The notes beneath the pieces are model-generated. The model had not been told where the DNA came from and made no database searches. It saw nothing but the letters and a program-made list of their open reading frames with translations. Positions 17,759 through 26,259 of a stretch of DNA of 64,000 bases are shown here, piece after piece (the first letter of the stretch is position 1; every line of letters starts with the position of its first letter). This stretch comes from Algoriphagus locisalis. Lineage in GTDB: Bacteria; Bacteroidota; Bacteroidia; Cytophagales; Cyclobacteriaceae. Both the position numbers and the translations under genes were made by a program. The stretch spans positions 620,001 to 684,000 of the forward strand of contig NZ_FPBF01000002.1 in assembly GCF_900116615.1 (NCBI RefSeq), given 5' to 3'.

Positions 17759-19417
17759 ATGTCTTTAGTCACCTCCGAAAATTATCAAATCAGCCCTTGG
17801 GTAGTCATGATTGCTTTTGCCATTCTGATTGGCCCTTTTGCATTAAGCTTCCATATGCATTACCCGGATGAGATGTACTATACGGATGCGGCAGTGAAAA
17901 TGCTGCAAAATGGGGACTACCTCACGACCTATTTGGGAAGTGGGGAATTGAGATTTAAAAAGCCAATTGGTACATATTGGGCTGTTTTGGCTGGTTTCAA
18001 ACTCTTTGGAGTTACTCCATTTGCCTCCCGTTTTTTCTTTTTAATTGCTGGAGCTTTGACGATTGGATTTACCTATTGGTCAGCAAAAGTTCTTTTTGAG
18101 GACAAAAGAATAGCGGGACTTTCGGCTCTGATAATGGCATCCAACCCCGTATTGATTTTCAGTGCGACGCGCTCCATTCCTGATGTATTGCTTGTTTTGA
18201 CCATGACCGCAAGTGCTGTTGGATTTGCAGGATTGATCCGCTTTGGTGATGCTACGCCGAAGAAATACCTGTGGATGCTATACATCAGTTTAGCTTTGGC
18301 ATTTGAGGTCAAAGGCCTTCCTGCGGCTGCTCTGGGCGGGATTGGAATCATTTATCTGCTCTTTAATCCTTGGAAAAAAATCCCATTCAAGACACTTTTT
18401 CATCTCCCATCTTTAGCGGTAAGTTTATTTATAGCCTTGTTTTGGTTTGTTGCCATGTGGAAAATCCATGGACCAACCTACTTAGATAGTTTCTTGGAAG
18501 ATCAAGTGGGGACACGGGTAGCTTCCCGCTCCCTTCTCATCATCCAAAATGGTTTTCTTGCGCTGGGAATTCTGATTCTGATTTTTCTTCCTTGGGTACT
18601 TTTTAGCTTCGCAAAAGCTAAAAAACCCATCGCAAGTGCCAGAAAAGAGGATCCCGTATTCTTCTGGTTTGCGATACTCTGGGGCTTAGCAATTCTCGGA
18701 ATGGGCGCCATGACCAGTAAATTCTACGAACGCTATTTACTTCCTGTAGCTCCGGTGTTAGCTATTCTATTAGCTTGGATTCTTGTAAAAGCCGACTTTG
18801 AAAGCAAGAGAACTGGGTTAAAAGTCACAAGTTGGTTTTTCCTTATCCTGAATTCCATTGTTTTCATTTTCAGTCTTTGGCTCAATTTCATCTTGGGAGC
18901 AAGCGTGCTGATTTGGCTGCAACTTGGACTAGCCTTGGCCATTTTGGTCTATTTGGGAAAACTCACTATTCAAGACCTCAAACTCCCAAAAGCAATCGGC
19001 TATGGGTTTATGCTTTTGTTCTTTTTGATCTCTACGGGCACATACCAGATTTCCCTTCCTGATCAAGGTCAGCAGGTCAAAGCTTTTGTAGAAAATGAGC
19101 AAATTGATCCAATCGAGAAAATTGGGTTTATAGGAAACCTTCATACGAGCAGTAAAATCAGAATTGCTTTAGGCACAGATTTTCAAATGATCGATTTGCC
19201 GCGCTATGAATTCCGGGAGGAACTCAATAATTACGATAGACTAATAATCGAGGACAAGTACCTCGATTCTATTGACGCATCAGGTTTCCAAAAGAAAGTT
19301 GCATCCCTAAATTGGGCTTCACGTGCTATTCCAGATTTATTGAAGAATGCAGGAAACTCAGATTTCGAGCAAATCTTAGCCGAAAAAGGCCAGAAATATT
19401 ACTGGCTGGAAAGATGA
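17759..19417 (+). CDS. ArnT-like glycosyltransferase (GT83/GT39 superfamily)
   Basis: A 552-residue GT-C enzyme with about twelve transmembrane helices. The catalytic N-terminal loop is present as MHYPDEMYYTDAAVKML (about 33-50, acidic DE pair), and the second signature FKKPIGTYWAVLAGFKLFG (about 67-85) matches the KKPPLxYW element of ArnT. ArnT-type enzymes move a sugar from undecaprenyl phosphate to lipid A or glycoproteins on the periplasmic side. The sugar is unknown. It is divergent from the GT2-flippase operon, whose product may supply its donor. Its mRNA is probably leaderless. Confidence 0.85.
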   Translation: MSLVTSENYQISPWVVMIAFAILIGPFALSFHMHYPDEMYYTDAAVKMLQNGDYLTTYLGSGELRFKKPIGTYWAVLAGFKLFGVTPFASRFFFLIAGALTIGFTYWSAKVLFEDKRIAGLSALIMASNPVLIFSATRSIPDVLLVLTMTASAVGFAGLIRFGDATPKKYLWMLYISLALAFEVKGLPAAALGGIGIIYLLFNPWKKIPFKTLFHLPSLAVSLFIALFWFVAMWKIHGPTYLDSFLEDQVGTRVASRSLLIIQNGFLALGILILIFLPWVLFSFAKAKKPIASARKEDPVFFWFAILWGLAILGMGAMTSKFYERYLLPVAPVLAILLAWILVKADFESKRTGLKVTSWFFLILNSIVFIFSLWLNFILGASVLIWLQLGLALAILVYLGKLTIQDLKLPKAIGYGFMLLFFLISTGTYQISLPDQGQQVKAFVENEQIDPIEKIGFIGNLHTSSKIRIALGTDFQMIDLPRYEFREELNNYDRLIIEDKYLDSIDASGFQKKVASLNWASRAIPDLLKNAGNSDFEQILAEKGQKYYWLER

Positions 19418-19484
19418 GATAAATGAACAAAACTCGAAGAATGTACACTTATTAGTCTAAATGAAAAATTAGTAACTTCACGCT

Positions 19485-19778
19485 ATGACACTTGAATCCA
19501 ATAAATTAGATACAATTAAAAAGTACTTTGAAACAAAACCTGTTTTAAAGGCCTATTTATTTGGTTCATATGTCAGAAATCAAGCTAATCACCAAAGTGA
19601 TATAGATATTCTCGTTGACCTTGACTACTCCCAGAGAATCGGCTTACAATTCATTCAAATGAAATTTGACCTGGAGAGGCTTTTAAACTCCAAAGTTGAC
19701 TTAGTTTCTTCTAATGGATTATCAAAATATATTAGGCCAATCGTTGACAGTGAAAAACTTTTAATTTATGCTAGGTAA
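19485..19778 (+). CDS. Minimal nucleotidyltransferase (MNT) antitoxin
   Basis: A 97-residue protein with the minimal nucleotidyltransferase motif GSx10DxD: GSYVRNQANHQSDIDILVDL (about 25-44), followed by a third acidic residue in KVDLVS. In MNT/HEPN (type VII) systems this enzyme AMPylates the HEPN toxin at a tyrosine and silences it. It overlaps the HEPN gene downstream by 11 bp, so the two are made together. The gene is short but complete. Confidence 0.88.
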   Translation: MTLESNKLDTIKKYFETKPVLKAYLFGSYVRNQANHQSDIDILVDLDYSQRIGLQFIQMKFDLERLLNSKVDLVSSNGLSKYIRPIVDSEKLLIYAR

Positions 19779-20115
19779 ACCGGGAGATAAGGTTCGCATA
19801 AATCATATCTACGATGCCATACTTGAAATAGAATCATATTTGCTAAATAAGGACTTTTCTGACTTTGTGAAAAACTCGATGATGAGATTTGCCTGTATTA
19901 AGCAAATGGAAATTATTGGTGAAGCATGCAATCACATTTCAGTCGATACAAAATCTAGTTTTCCATCGGTCGAATGGTCTCAAATTATTGGTATGAGAAA
20001 CGTTTTTGTTCACGAATATTTTGGGATAGATTCTAATCTTGTCTGGGAAATTATCAAAAATGATATGCCTATTCTAAAGGTGCAAGTCAAGAAAATTTTA
20101 GATACGATAGAATAA
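19768..20115 (+). CDS. HepT-like HEPN ribonuclease toxin (DUF86)
   Basis: A 115-residue helical protein of the DUF86/HepT family. The active-site motif RNVFVHEYFG (about 79-88) is Rx4HxY: Arg and His are the ribonuclease residues, and the Tyr is the residue AMPylated by the MNT partner in studied systems. IGEACNHIS (about 49-57) is also typical. It overlaps the MNT antitoxin gene by 11 bp. All key residues are present, so the pair looks active. Confidence 0.9.
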   Translation: MLGKPGDKVRINHIYDAILEIESYLLNKDFSDFVKNSMMRFACIKQMEIIGEACNHISVDTKSSFPSVEWSQIIGMRNVFVHEYFGIDSNLVWEIIKNDMPILKVQVKKILDTIE

Positions 20116-20183
20116 GCTTTCTAACCTTGTTACATTTCTGATAAAATAATTGAATTAGAAGAGGTTCTTTAGCCAAAATTGAT

Positions 20184-21689
20184 TCAATAAGTATCTGGCA
20201 TGTAAGGATTAAAAGTTACTAATTTCCTCCAAACCTGAATTTTGGCAACACGAAGCGATTCACCGCGAAAAGTAATCGGCAATTCCTCTTCGTAGATCAA
20301 TTCCTGAAAATCTGCAAATTCTCCAGGTGAATCATAATTCCAGCTAACGAAAATCCCCACTTCATCTTTTCCCAGAAATTGTTCCAGCCCTGGCCAGAGA
20401 TCAAACTGATTCTTGCGTGCGCCCATATTCAGCATATAGGTTTGGGGATGCTCAGGCAGATAAAAGGAAAGTTCGGAAGCCATATGATAGGTTTCGGAGA
20501 AAATAAAAGCATCCTGAATACCTAAACTGTCTTGTATTGAAACCAAGCGCGCAGCTAGAGGCTCGTAGCCAGCCATTCTTCTGAAAGCTGATTTTTCCAC
20601 TTTCTTAATGGCAGGAATGCTTTTCATAAACGTAAAGTCAGGAAGCAGAAAAAACAGTGGTAATCCTATGCTCAAACCCACTCCCCAATTCCGAATTCTT
20701 TGCCAAGTAAGACTTTGATTACAAACCCAGGCTGCCATCACTATCGACAAACTACCATAAGCAAAAACTGGCCAGTTCACTTCAATGGAAGTTAGAAAAC
20801 TTAAAAATGCAAAACCAGCCCAAGATATTATTGCCGGTAAAAGTAAATAGACTTTTGCTCGGACCTGGCTTTGAATAGTTTTTCTAAACGCTCCTACGAA
20901 CAGCGGAAGCATAAATACAGAAACCATTGCCAGCTGCCCTCCTATATATTCGAAGAATTGCCCAAAAGACTTTCCTGCATCAAAGGGTTTAGATTCTCCT
21001 CCACCACCGCTGAGTGCGGCCAAGTGTTTAAAAGTGTCGAAGTTATTTTGCCAGTTCCAGATTAAAGCAGGAATGAAGCCCAATAAGGTGATTAACACAA
21101 AGAGAATATAATTCTTGCTTTGAGCCTTCCAGCTTTTCGTATAAATAAGATACAAAAGAAGAAAAGGAAAGATCAGAATCATGACCATTTTGGCCATCAG
21201 TCCAAATACGGCAGCCACACCAGCCCAAACCCACCAAGACTTTTTACCATCTTCCAATCCTCTGTAGGCTAGATAAACACTCAACACCCAGAAGAAGGTA
21301 AGTGAGCTATCAGTCATATGAAACGTAGAAGCCAACCACCACATGGGCATAGCCTGAAGGATCATCGCTGCCCAAAATCCTACCTTTGGAGAATACAGAT
21401 GTTTACCGAAGAGGAAAGTAACCCAAGACATCCCCACACCGCATAAAATGGCATTTATCCTTACTCCCAGTTCGGTATTGCCTAAAATGGCTGTGCTGAG
21501 GTAATTGAGAACGGCGACCAAAGGAGGCTTGGAGTAATAGTGCCAGGCCATATTCTGAGACCAAAGCCAGTATTGGGCTTCTTCAGTAAATAGGTCTATT
21601 TCAGGGCGAAACGTAAATAAAACCTTGGCGATCACGAGCAAAAGTGAAATAATCCAGAAATAGACGCTGTAGCTTGTTGATCGTTGCAT
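20184..21689 (-). CDS. GT39-like membrane glycosyltransferase (ArnT/PMT superfamily)
   Basis: A 501-residue GT-C protein with about ten membrane helices. The N-terminal periplasmic loop ELFTEEAQYW-type motif is seen as IDLFTEEAQYWLWSQ (about 31-45), followed by WHYYSKPPLVAVLNYL (about 50-65, the KPPL element). A C-terminal soluble part (about 340-501) follows. It is a second enzyme of the same superfamily as the gene at 17759 but clearly different in sequence. Donor and acceptor are unknown. It reads away from raiA, separated by a terminator. Confidence 0.82.
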   Translation of the reverse strand: MQRSTSYSVYFWIISLLLVIAKVLFTFRPEIDLFTEEAQYWLWSQNMAWHYYSKPPLVAVLNYLSTAILGNTELGVRINAILCGVGMSWVTFLFGKHLYSPKVGFWAAMILQAMPMWWLASTFHMTDSSLTFFWVLSVYLAYRGLEDGKKSWWVWAGVAAVFGLMAKMVMILIFPFLLLYLIYTKSWKAQSKNYILFVLITLLGFIPALIWNWQNNFDTFKHLAALSGGGGESKPFDAGKSFGQFFEYIGGQLAMVSVFMLPLFVGAFRKTIQSQVRAKVYLLLPAIISWAGFAFLSFLTSIEVNWPVFAYGSLSIVMAAWVCNQSLTWQRIRNWGVGLSIGLPLFFLLPDFTFMKSIPAIKKVEKSAFRRMAGYEPLAARLVSIQDSLGIQDAFIFSETYHMASELSFYLPEHPQTYMLNMGARKNQFDLWPGLEQFLGKDEVGIFVSWNYDSPGEFADFQELIYEEELPITFRGESLRVAKIQVWRKLVTFNPYMPDTY

Positions 21690-21705
21690 TGACTAGGAAT
21701 TGGAA

Positions 21706-21739
21706 TAAAAAAAGGCATCCCCCATTACTGAGAGATGCC
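21706..21739 (-). terminator. Intrinsic terminator downstream of raiA
   Basis: Stem GGCATC/GATGCC (21714-21719 with 21734-21739) followed on the minus strand by seven T residues. It ends the raiA/xerC transcript. Confidence 0.8.
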
Positions 21740-21762
21740 CCAAATTTAGTTAGGCTAGCTTA

Positions 21763-22080
21763 TTACTGCTTAGCCAACACTACTTTTTCTTTGTGTTTTT
21801 TGATTTGACGTCTTAATCCTTCGATTGCATCATCAGAAGCCGCTTCGAAAGAGTCAGATTGGCTTTTGGTGAAAAATTGCTTTCCTGGCACATTCATTTT
21901 GATTTCTACAATTTTATTCGAGTTGTTGTCATTTTTGTCGAGCCTCAAAAAAACCTCTCCGTCTATGATTTGATCATAGTAAGTATCCAGTTTGTCAGCT
22001 TTTTTCTGAATAAAGTCGATCAGTTTGCGATCGGCGTCAAAATGGATGGAGTGCATCTGCAGTTTCATATTGATTTGCAT
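21763..22080 (-). CDS. raiA: Ribosome hibernation-promoting factor / RaiA-like
   Basis: A 105-residue protein of the short HPF/RaiA family, with SIHFDADRKLIDFIQKKADK (about 11-30) and a following GEVFLRLDKNDNN region. The fold binds the 30S decoding centre and stops translation in stationary phase. It ends with a basic helix (LRRQIKKHKEK). Start could be the first ATG (22080) or the one four codons later (22068); the difference is small. It lies 24 bp downstream of the XerC-like gene on the same strand, a common arrangement in Bacteroidota. Confidence 0.88.
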   Translation of the reverse strand: MQINMKLQMHSIHFDADRKLIDFIQKKADKLDTYYDQIIDGEVFLRLDKNDNNSNKIVEIKMNVPGKQFFTKSQSDSFEAASDDAIEGLRRQIKKHKEKVVLAKQ

Positions 22081-22104
22081 TTAGTGGTGAACAAATAATT
22101 TAAT

Positions 22105-22989
22105 TTATGCTTTCGGATGTGCCTGTTCGAACACAGCCTTAAGTTTTTCCATGGAATTGTGCGTATAGACCTGAGTGGCAGCGAGATTTGCATGACCTAG
22201 CAAATCCTTTACGGCGTTCAGGTCTGCGCCTTTATTAAGTAAATGAGTGGCAAAAGTGTGTCGCAATACGTGAGGACTGCGCTTAGATGTCTGCGCAAAA
22301 AGATCGAGATAATGCCTGACGATGCGAAAAATCATCATAGGGTAACTTTGCTTTTGTTGATTGCTGACAATAAAATACTCACTTTGACCTACTTTTGAAA
22401 ACCTTTCCTCAAATACTTTTTTATATAGCAAAATATTCTGTTTTAAGCCTTTTGTAATAGGAATTATTCTTTCCTTTTTTCTCTTTCCAAGCACTTTGAC
22501 CGAGTCTTCGATTAGATTGATATCTGACCATTTCAGACCTATTAATTCCGATAGCCTGACGCCGGTGAGGTAAAGAAATTCCATCACCATTTTATCCCGC
22601 TGTCCTTCGAAGGTCGGCTCGTAAATGCTTTCGTCTAGAACGGCAAGAATCGTCTCTTCCTGTACAAACTCGGGTAATTTCTTCGGATTTTTAAGACCTT
22701 TTAACTTATACGTTGGATCCTTGGAAATGATCCGTGATCGCAGCAAAAACTTGTAATACGACCTCAGAGTGGCGATTTTCCGATTCACCGAAGTAGTGCT
22801 TAACCCGCTATCTACCAGATCAATTACCCATGCGCGGAGCTCGGGATGTTGGGCTAAATAAATTTCATTGATATCAAAAGAAAGTCCCAAAAACTCCTCA
22901 AACTGGGTCAAATCCCGACGGTATGCGTCCACAGTATGAGGGCTGGCTTTCTTTTCAAACTCTAAGTAATTGATAAAGGAATCGATCAT
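22105..22989 (-). CDS. xerC: Tyrosine recombinase, XerC-like
   Basis: A 294-residue recombinase. The N-terminal SAM-like DNA-binding domain (1-90) has HTVDAYRRDLTQF. The catalytic domain has the first Arg in TGVRLSELIGLKW (about 145), the HxxR box in HVLRHTFATHLL (about 243-246), the late His in LLGHANLAATQVYTH and the Tyr nucleophile at about 277. XerC/XerD resolve chromosome dimers at dif. The neighbourhood (rpsU upstream, raiA downstream) is housekeeping, not mobile-element, so this is taken as the chromosomal enzyme. Its partner is not in the window. Confidence 0.88.
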   Translation of the reverse strand: MIDSFINYLEFEKKASPHTVDAYRRDLTQFEEFLGLSFDINEIYLAQHPELRAWVIDLVDSGLSTTSVNRKIATLRSYYKFLLRSRIISKDPTYKLKGLKNPKKLPEFVQEETILAVLDESIYEPTFEGQRDKMVMEFLYLTGVRLSELIGLKWSDINLIEDSVKVLGKRKKERIIPITKGLKQNILLYKKVFEERFSKVGQSEYFIVSNQQKQSYPMMIFRIVRHYLDLFAQTSKRSPHVLRHTFATHLLNKGADLNAVKDLLGHANLAATQVYTHNSMEKLKAVFEQAHPKA

Positions 22990-23062
22990 ATGTCACGTAA
23001 CTCTGGAGATAAGTTAGAAGAAAAACTGGCAAGTAGTATCCTGATGATTCACAAACGGGCAT

Positions 23063-23097
23063 AAAAAAAACGCACTTGCCTGATGACAAGTGCGTTT
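23063..23097 (-). terminator. Intrinsic terminator downstream of rpsU
   Basis: An 11-bp perfect stem (AAACGCACTTG with CAAGTGCGTTT, 23068-23078 and 23087-23097) and an 8-nt loop, followed by eight T residues on the minus strand. Confidence 0.9.
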
Positions 23098-23119
23098 GGT
23101 ATTGGAAGATCAAAACTGA

Positions 23120-23314
23120 TTACTTCGCTGCTTCTTCTTGTAGATGCTGCTTGTAAGCTGCTTTGATTACTTGTGCTCTTCTTACTACGGAAGGCTTAGT
23201 GAAAGCTTGTCTCGCACGAAGTTCACGGACTGCACCAGTCTTGTCAAACTTCTTTTTGAAACGCTTTAGCGCTTTCTCGATTGATTCGTTCTCTTTTACG
23301 TTAACTATGATCAT
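23120..23314 (-). CDS. rpsU: Small ribosomal subunit protein bS21
   Basis: A 64-residue basic protein starting MIIVNVKENESIEKALKRF with the bS21 core RFKKKFDKTG and RELRARQAF, then an Arg/Lys-rich helix. The ATG at 23314 gives the family length; the longer frame upstream is not coding. In Bacteroidota bS21 helps to hide the anti-Shine-Dalgarno of 16S rRNA. This gene, unlike its neighbours, carries a strong Shine-Dalgarno, which fits the feedback model proposed for the phylum. It has its own promoter and terminator and is a short single-gene transcript of about 270 nt. Confidence 0.95.
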   Translation of the reverse strand: MIIVNVKENESIEKALKRFKKKFDKTGAVRELRARQAFTKPSVVRRAQVIKAAYKQHLQEEAAK

Positions 23315-23320
23315 ATCTAT

Positions 23321-23333
23321 ACACCCCCTTTCG
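23321..23333 (-). promoter_or_regulatory. rpsU: Extended Shine-Dalgarno of rpsU
   Basis: On the minus strand CGAAAGGGGGTGT precedes the ATG by 6 nt. It can pair with the 16S 3' end over about nine positions, one of them a G-U wobble. Other genes in the window lack such a site. The predicted transcript start (near 23334) leaves a leader that is almost only this element. Confidence 0.8.
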
Positions 23334-23339
23334 TGGGCA

Positions 23340-23369
23340 CAAAGGTATTGATAATATTCTAAAAACAAT
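23340..23369 (-). promoter_or_regulatory. Promoter of rpsU
   Basis: On the minus strand ATTG (23366-23369), 18 nt, TACCTTTG (23340-23347). The -7 box is a perfect TAnnTTTG; the -33 element matches three of four bases. Confidence 0.65.
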
Positions 23370-23454
23370 AACACCACTGGTAATAAACTCTTTTCCACGG
23401 CTTGATATATAGGGCGTTTTGCCTAATTTTATCCTGGATCTTATTTCTTACGAC

Positions 23455-24801
23455 GTGAACACCCACAACTTCTTCAAAACCTACCTGCTCGCCCTTAGCA
23501 TCCTAACCGTATCTTTCACCCAATCTCAAACAGCATATTCTCAAGAAAACCCTGAGAAAATGGAATGGTTCAAAGATGCCAAACTCGGGATTTTCATCCA
23601 TTGGGGAATCTACTCAGTAAATGGAATCGACGAATCCTGGTCTTTTTTCAATGATTACATCAGCTATGAGGATTACATGAAGCAGCTTTCGGGCTTTACC
23701 GCTTCCAAATTCGATCCTGAAAATTGGGCTAAATTGATCAAATCCAGCGGTGCAAAATATGCTGTGCTTACAGCCAAGCATCATGATGGTGTGGCACTGT
23801 GGGATACTAAGGCCTCAGATCTTTCTGTGGTGAAAAAGACACCTGCCGGGAAAGATTTGGTAGGTCCGCTGATGAACGCTCTGGAAAAAGAAGGGGTTAA
23901 AAAAGGCATTTATTTCTCTGTGCTAGACTGGTCTCATCCTGATTACGATAGAAATACAAGAGAGACTTACCGGTATAAAAATGATCCAACCCGATTCAAG
24001 AAATTCACAGATTTCAATTTCGAGCAACTTGCTGAATTATCCGAGCAATACAATCCAGACTTATATTGGTTTGATGGAGACTGGGAGCATACCCCAGAAG
24101 AATGGAGAAGTGCAGAGCTCAAAGAAAAATTATTGGGCTATAACCCAAATTTGATCATCAACTCCAGACTTGGGCCGGGCTTTGGGGACTACGATACTCC
24201 TGAGCAAGGAGTACCCGTAACAAAGCCAAATAGTGAGTATTGGGAATTGTGCATGACTATGAACAATAGCTGGGGCTATCAAGGAAACGACCATCAGTAC
24301 AAAAGCCCAAGTGAATTGCTTAGAATCTTTGTGGATTGCCTGCATATGGGAGGAAATCTGCTGATGGATTTTGGTCCTAAGCCAGATGGCACAATTCCAG
24401 AGGAAGCAGTCAATATCCTCACTGAGTTTGGTCGCTGGACTAGCAAGCATGAATCTGCGATCTACGAAACTCAGGCTGGAATTCCAGACGGACATATTTA
24501 CGCTCCTACCACACTTTCCAAGGATAAGACGATTCTTTATATCTACTTGGATTACAAGGTGAATGAGTCTCTAGCCATCAAAGGGTTAAAAAACAAAATC
24601 CAGCGTGTCTGGGTAGTTGGCAATGGCACAAAACTTCAATCCAGAGAAGTAGGCAAAATGTACTGGAGTGCAGTACCAGGCATGAAATACATCGACATCC
24701 CTGACCATGTATATGACAAGGATATCACTGTATTGGCGGTTCTGCTAGACGGTCCTGTAGATCTCTATCGGGAAAAAGGCGAGGTGATTGAGAGTAATTA
24801 A
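23455..24801 (+). CDS. Alpha-L-fucosidase, glycoside hydrolase family 29
   Basis: A secreted enzyme of about 448 residues that removes alpha-L-fucose from glycans. After a signal peptide (THNFFKTYLLALSILTVSF, cleavage near AYSQ) the GH29 barrel begins MEWFKDAKLGIFIHWG with later AKHHDGVALWD and YWFDGDWEH; the Asp in WFDGDW is the likely nucleophile, by family. The frame has no ATG before the signal peptide. I use the GTG at 23455, preceded by a weak promoter-like TTTG, 20 nt, TATTTCTT. A TTG at 23419 is the alternative. It converges with a GH16 gene, a hint of marine polysaccharide use. Confidence 0.85.
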   Translation: MNTHNFFKTYLLALSILTVSFTQSQTAYSQENPEKMEWFKDAKLGIFIHWGIYSVNGIDESWSFFNDYISYEDYMKQLSGFTASKFDPENWAKLIKSSGAKYAVLTAKHHDGVALWDTKASDLSVVKKTPAGKDLVGPLMNALEKEGVKKGIYFSVLDWSHPDYDRNTRETYRYKNDPTRFKKFTDFNFEQLAELSEQYNPDLYWFDGDWEHTPEEWRSAELKEKLLGYNPNLIINSRLGPGFGDYDTPEQGVPVTKPNSEYWELCMTMNNSWGYQGNDHQYKSPSELLRIFVDCLHMGGNLLMDFGPKPDGTIPEEAVNILTEFGRWTSKHESAIYETQAGIPDGHIYAPTTLSKDKTILYIYLDYKVNESLAIKGLKNKIQRVWVVGNGTKLQSREVGKMYWSAVPGMKYIDIPDHVYDKDITVLAVLLDGPVDLYREKGEVIESN

Positions 24802-24848
24802 TTTACGGAGCCCAACGTTTAGTGCTTTTTGTCTATGAACTGAAGAAA

Positions 24849-25727
24849 CTAGTTCTTTTCGGGCTGGTAATCCATCCAATCCACTTCTAGTTCAAACGGA
24901 TAGTTAGGCTTCTCCAGAGAGTTCGGATTCCCTTCCACTGCCCAATCCTGAGTATGCCAAAAATTCATTCTATACTTAGAAGCATGTTGTGGGATTCCAA
25001 GCTTTGAACCTTGGTAATCCCAAAGTGTAAGTGTGTCTGAAGTTTCCGGATGGATCATCCACCATCGCATTCGATCACTTTCCCAATCAAAACCATACGT
25101 ATAAAACTGAGCGGAAGCATCGTAACTTTCGATTGCTGGAATCGTCTCAGGCATATTTTGCAATCCTTCTAAAGGAGTAGGTTTACCATCGTAATTAATT
25201 TTGGAGATGGTCTCAATGATTTCACCTTCGGCAAGATTGATTATCCTTCCTATGCGCTGAAGCTTGCCTTTCTCGCCCGTCCAGGTTCCCACATAGATGA
25301 TCCTTGGATCCGCGATTAGCCATTCAAAGTCTATCTCACTCAGACCTTCTTTGTCATCCTCATGGTATGTAAAGTAACCCACTACAGCACCAACATTCGG
25401 TTGCCTACCTTTTACATCAGGCACTTTTAGGCGAGTGGAATAAGTCCCGAAGTGTGTAAACTTCTTTGAAATGATCTCAGGGCCTTTACCCGGTCCTGCT
25501 TGATCTAGAGGATCTAGTTTAAAGGAAAGAATTTTCTTTCCTGGATCAGTCGGGGAGTCCACGCCCATGTTAAACTTAAAATCGCTTGTTGTACCAGTCG
25601 AACCATAGTAAAAGTACCTCGATTTTGATTTCGAAAAATCTTCATGAAACTGTTTTTGGTACTTCTGGGAATCACTTTTGACCAAATGAACCAACGATAC
25701 AACTAAGAGAACAAGCAGAAATTTCAT
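24849..25727 (-). CDS. Glycoside hydrolase family 16 protein
   Basis: A secreted 292-residue protein with a short hydrophobic leader (1-18). The GH16 catalytic motif is present as EGLSEIDFEWL (about 131-141; E-x-D-x-E, nucleophile and acid/base). The jelly-roll pattern continues with YTYGFDWESDRMRWWM and ends FELEVDWMDYQP, the usual GH16 C-terminal strand. GH16 enzymes cut beta-1,3/1,4-glucans or marine galactans; the exact substrate cannot be read here. There is no carbohydrate-binding module. It converges with the fucosidase gene. Confidence 0.82.
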   Translation of the reverse strand: MKFLLVLLVVSLVHLVKSDSQKYQKQFHEDFSKSKSRYFYYGSTGTTSDFKFNMGVDSPTDPGKKILSFKLDPLDQAGPGKGPEIISKKFTHFGTYSTRLKVPDVKGRQPNVGAVVGYFTYHEDDKEGLSEIDFEWLIADPRIIYVGTWTGEKGKLQRIGRIINLAEGEIIETISKINYDGKPTPLEGLQNMPETIPAIESYDASAQFYTYGFDWESDRMRWWMIHPETSDTLTLWDYQGSKLGIPQHASKYRMNFWHTQDWAVEGNPNSLEKPNYPFELEVDWMDYQPEKN

Positions 25728-26043
25728 AGTCGAAGATAGGATAAAACAAATAGCAATTGATTTTGGCTTGGTTGATTGGCTTTCAGACCATTGAGACGTA
25801 GTAAGTAAATTTTCAAACTAAATATTTACCCCCTTCATTGAACTTAACCGTTTATAAAAACGAAAAAGATATTTTTTTGTATTTACCGTTTTAAAAATGC
25901 AGCTTGAACTAAGCTAGCTTTTTAAATATCTTTTTATCTTAAACAAACTAATCATAAAATCGAGCATAATTTTGGTCTCACAATGAAATAATTGTTATTC
26001 AAGCGAGATTCCATATGGCCTTTAAAAGACAAATTAAAATCAT
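25728..26043. other. 316-bp AT-rich gap with a bulged long hairpin and a -7-like box
   Basis: No gene was found. A 12-bp perfect inverted repeat AAAAAGATATTT/AAATATCTTTTT (25863-25874 with 25924-25935) encloses an inner stem TAAAAA/TTTTTA and AGCTT/AAGCT (25901-25905 with 25911-25915). The right arm is continuous, while the left arm carries an insertion of about 16 nt. Further on, TAATTTTG (25967-25974) matches a -7 box but lacks a -33 partner. The GH16 promoter was not found. Confidence 0.5.
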
Positions 26044-26259
26044 ATGAAAAAAATGATGATTTTAACCCTCGCCGTACTAGGTATGGTCTTGGTTAGTTTT
26101 GCAGTGGTGCAGCCAGCAATGGCTGATATGCCAGCGCCTTGCAATGAAACAATTGCTGATCCATATGGTTGTGCTATCAGAATTTGTGGAGAATGTATTA
26201 TGACTTTTTGCCCAGGTGAAGCTCCTATTCCATCCTGTGGGCCAACAATCACACCGTAA
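26044..26259 (+). CDS. Small secreted Cys-rich protein (71 aa), NVEALA-like position
   Basis: A 71-residue protein with a clear signal peptide (MKKMMILTLAVLGMVLVSFA, cleavage after PAMA). The mature part is about 44 residues with six Cys (PCN, GCA, ICGEC, FCP, SCG), acidic and proline-rich. I do not recognise a family. Its place directly before a propeller-like lipoprotein recalls the small exported NVEALA-type peptides of Bacteroidota, which sit beside six-bladed propeller genes; this is an analogy only. Its stop shares one base with the next start (TAATG), so the two are translationally coupled. The Cys could form three disulfides or bind metal. Confidence 0.65.
   Translation: MKKMMILTLAVLGMVLVSFAVVQPAMADMPAPCNETIADPYGCAIRICGECIMTFCPGEAPIPSCGPTITP

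Noticed and set aside
22105..22989. XerC-like recombinase as an integrase of a mobile element
   Set aside because: It is between rpsU and raiA, a standard housekeeping setting, and there are no attachment sites or mobile genes.
25967..25974. TAATTTTG as promoter of the Cys-rich peptide gene
   Set aside because: The -7 box is right but no -33 element is at a usable distance; kept only as a note in the gap entry.
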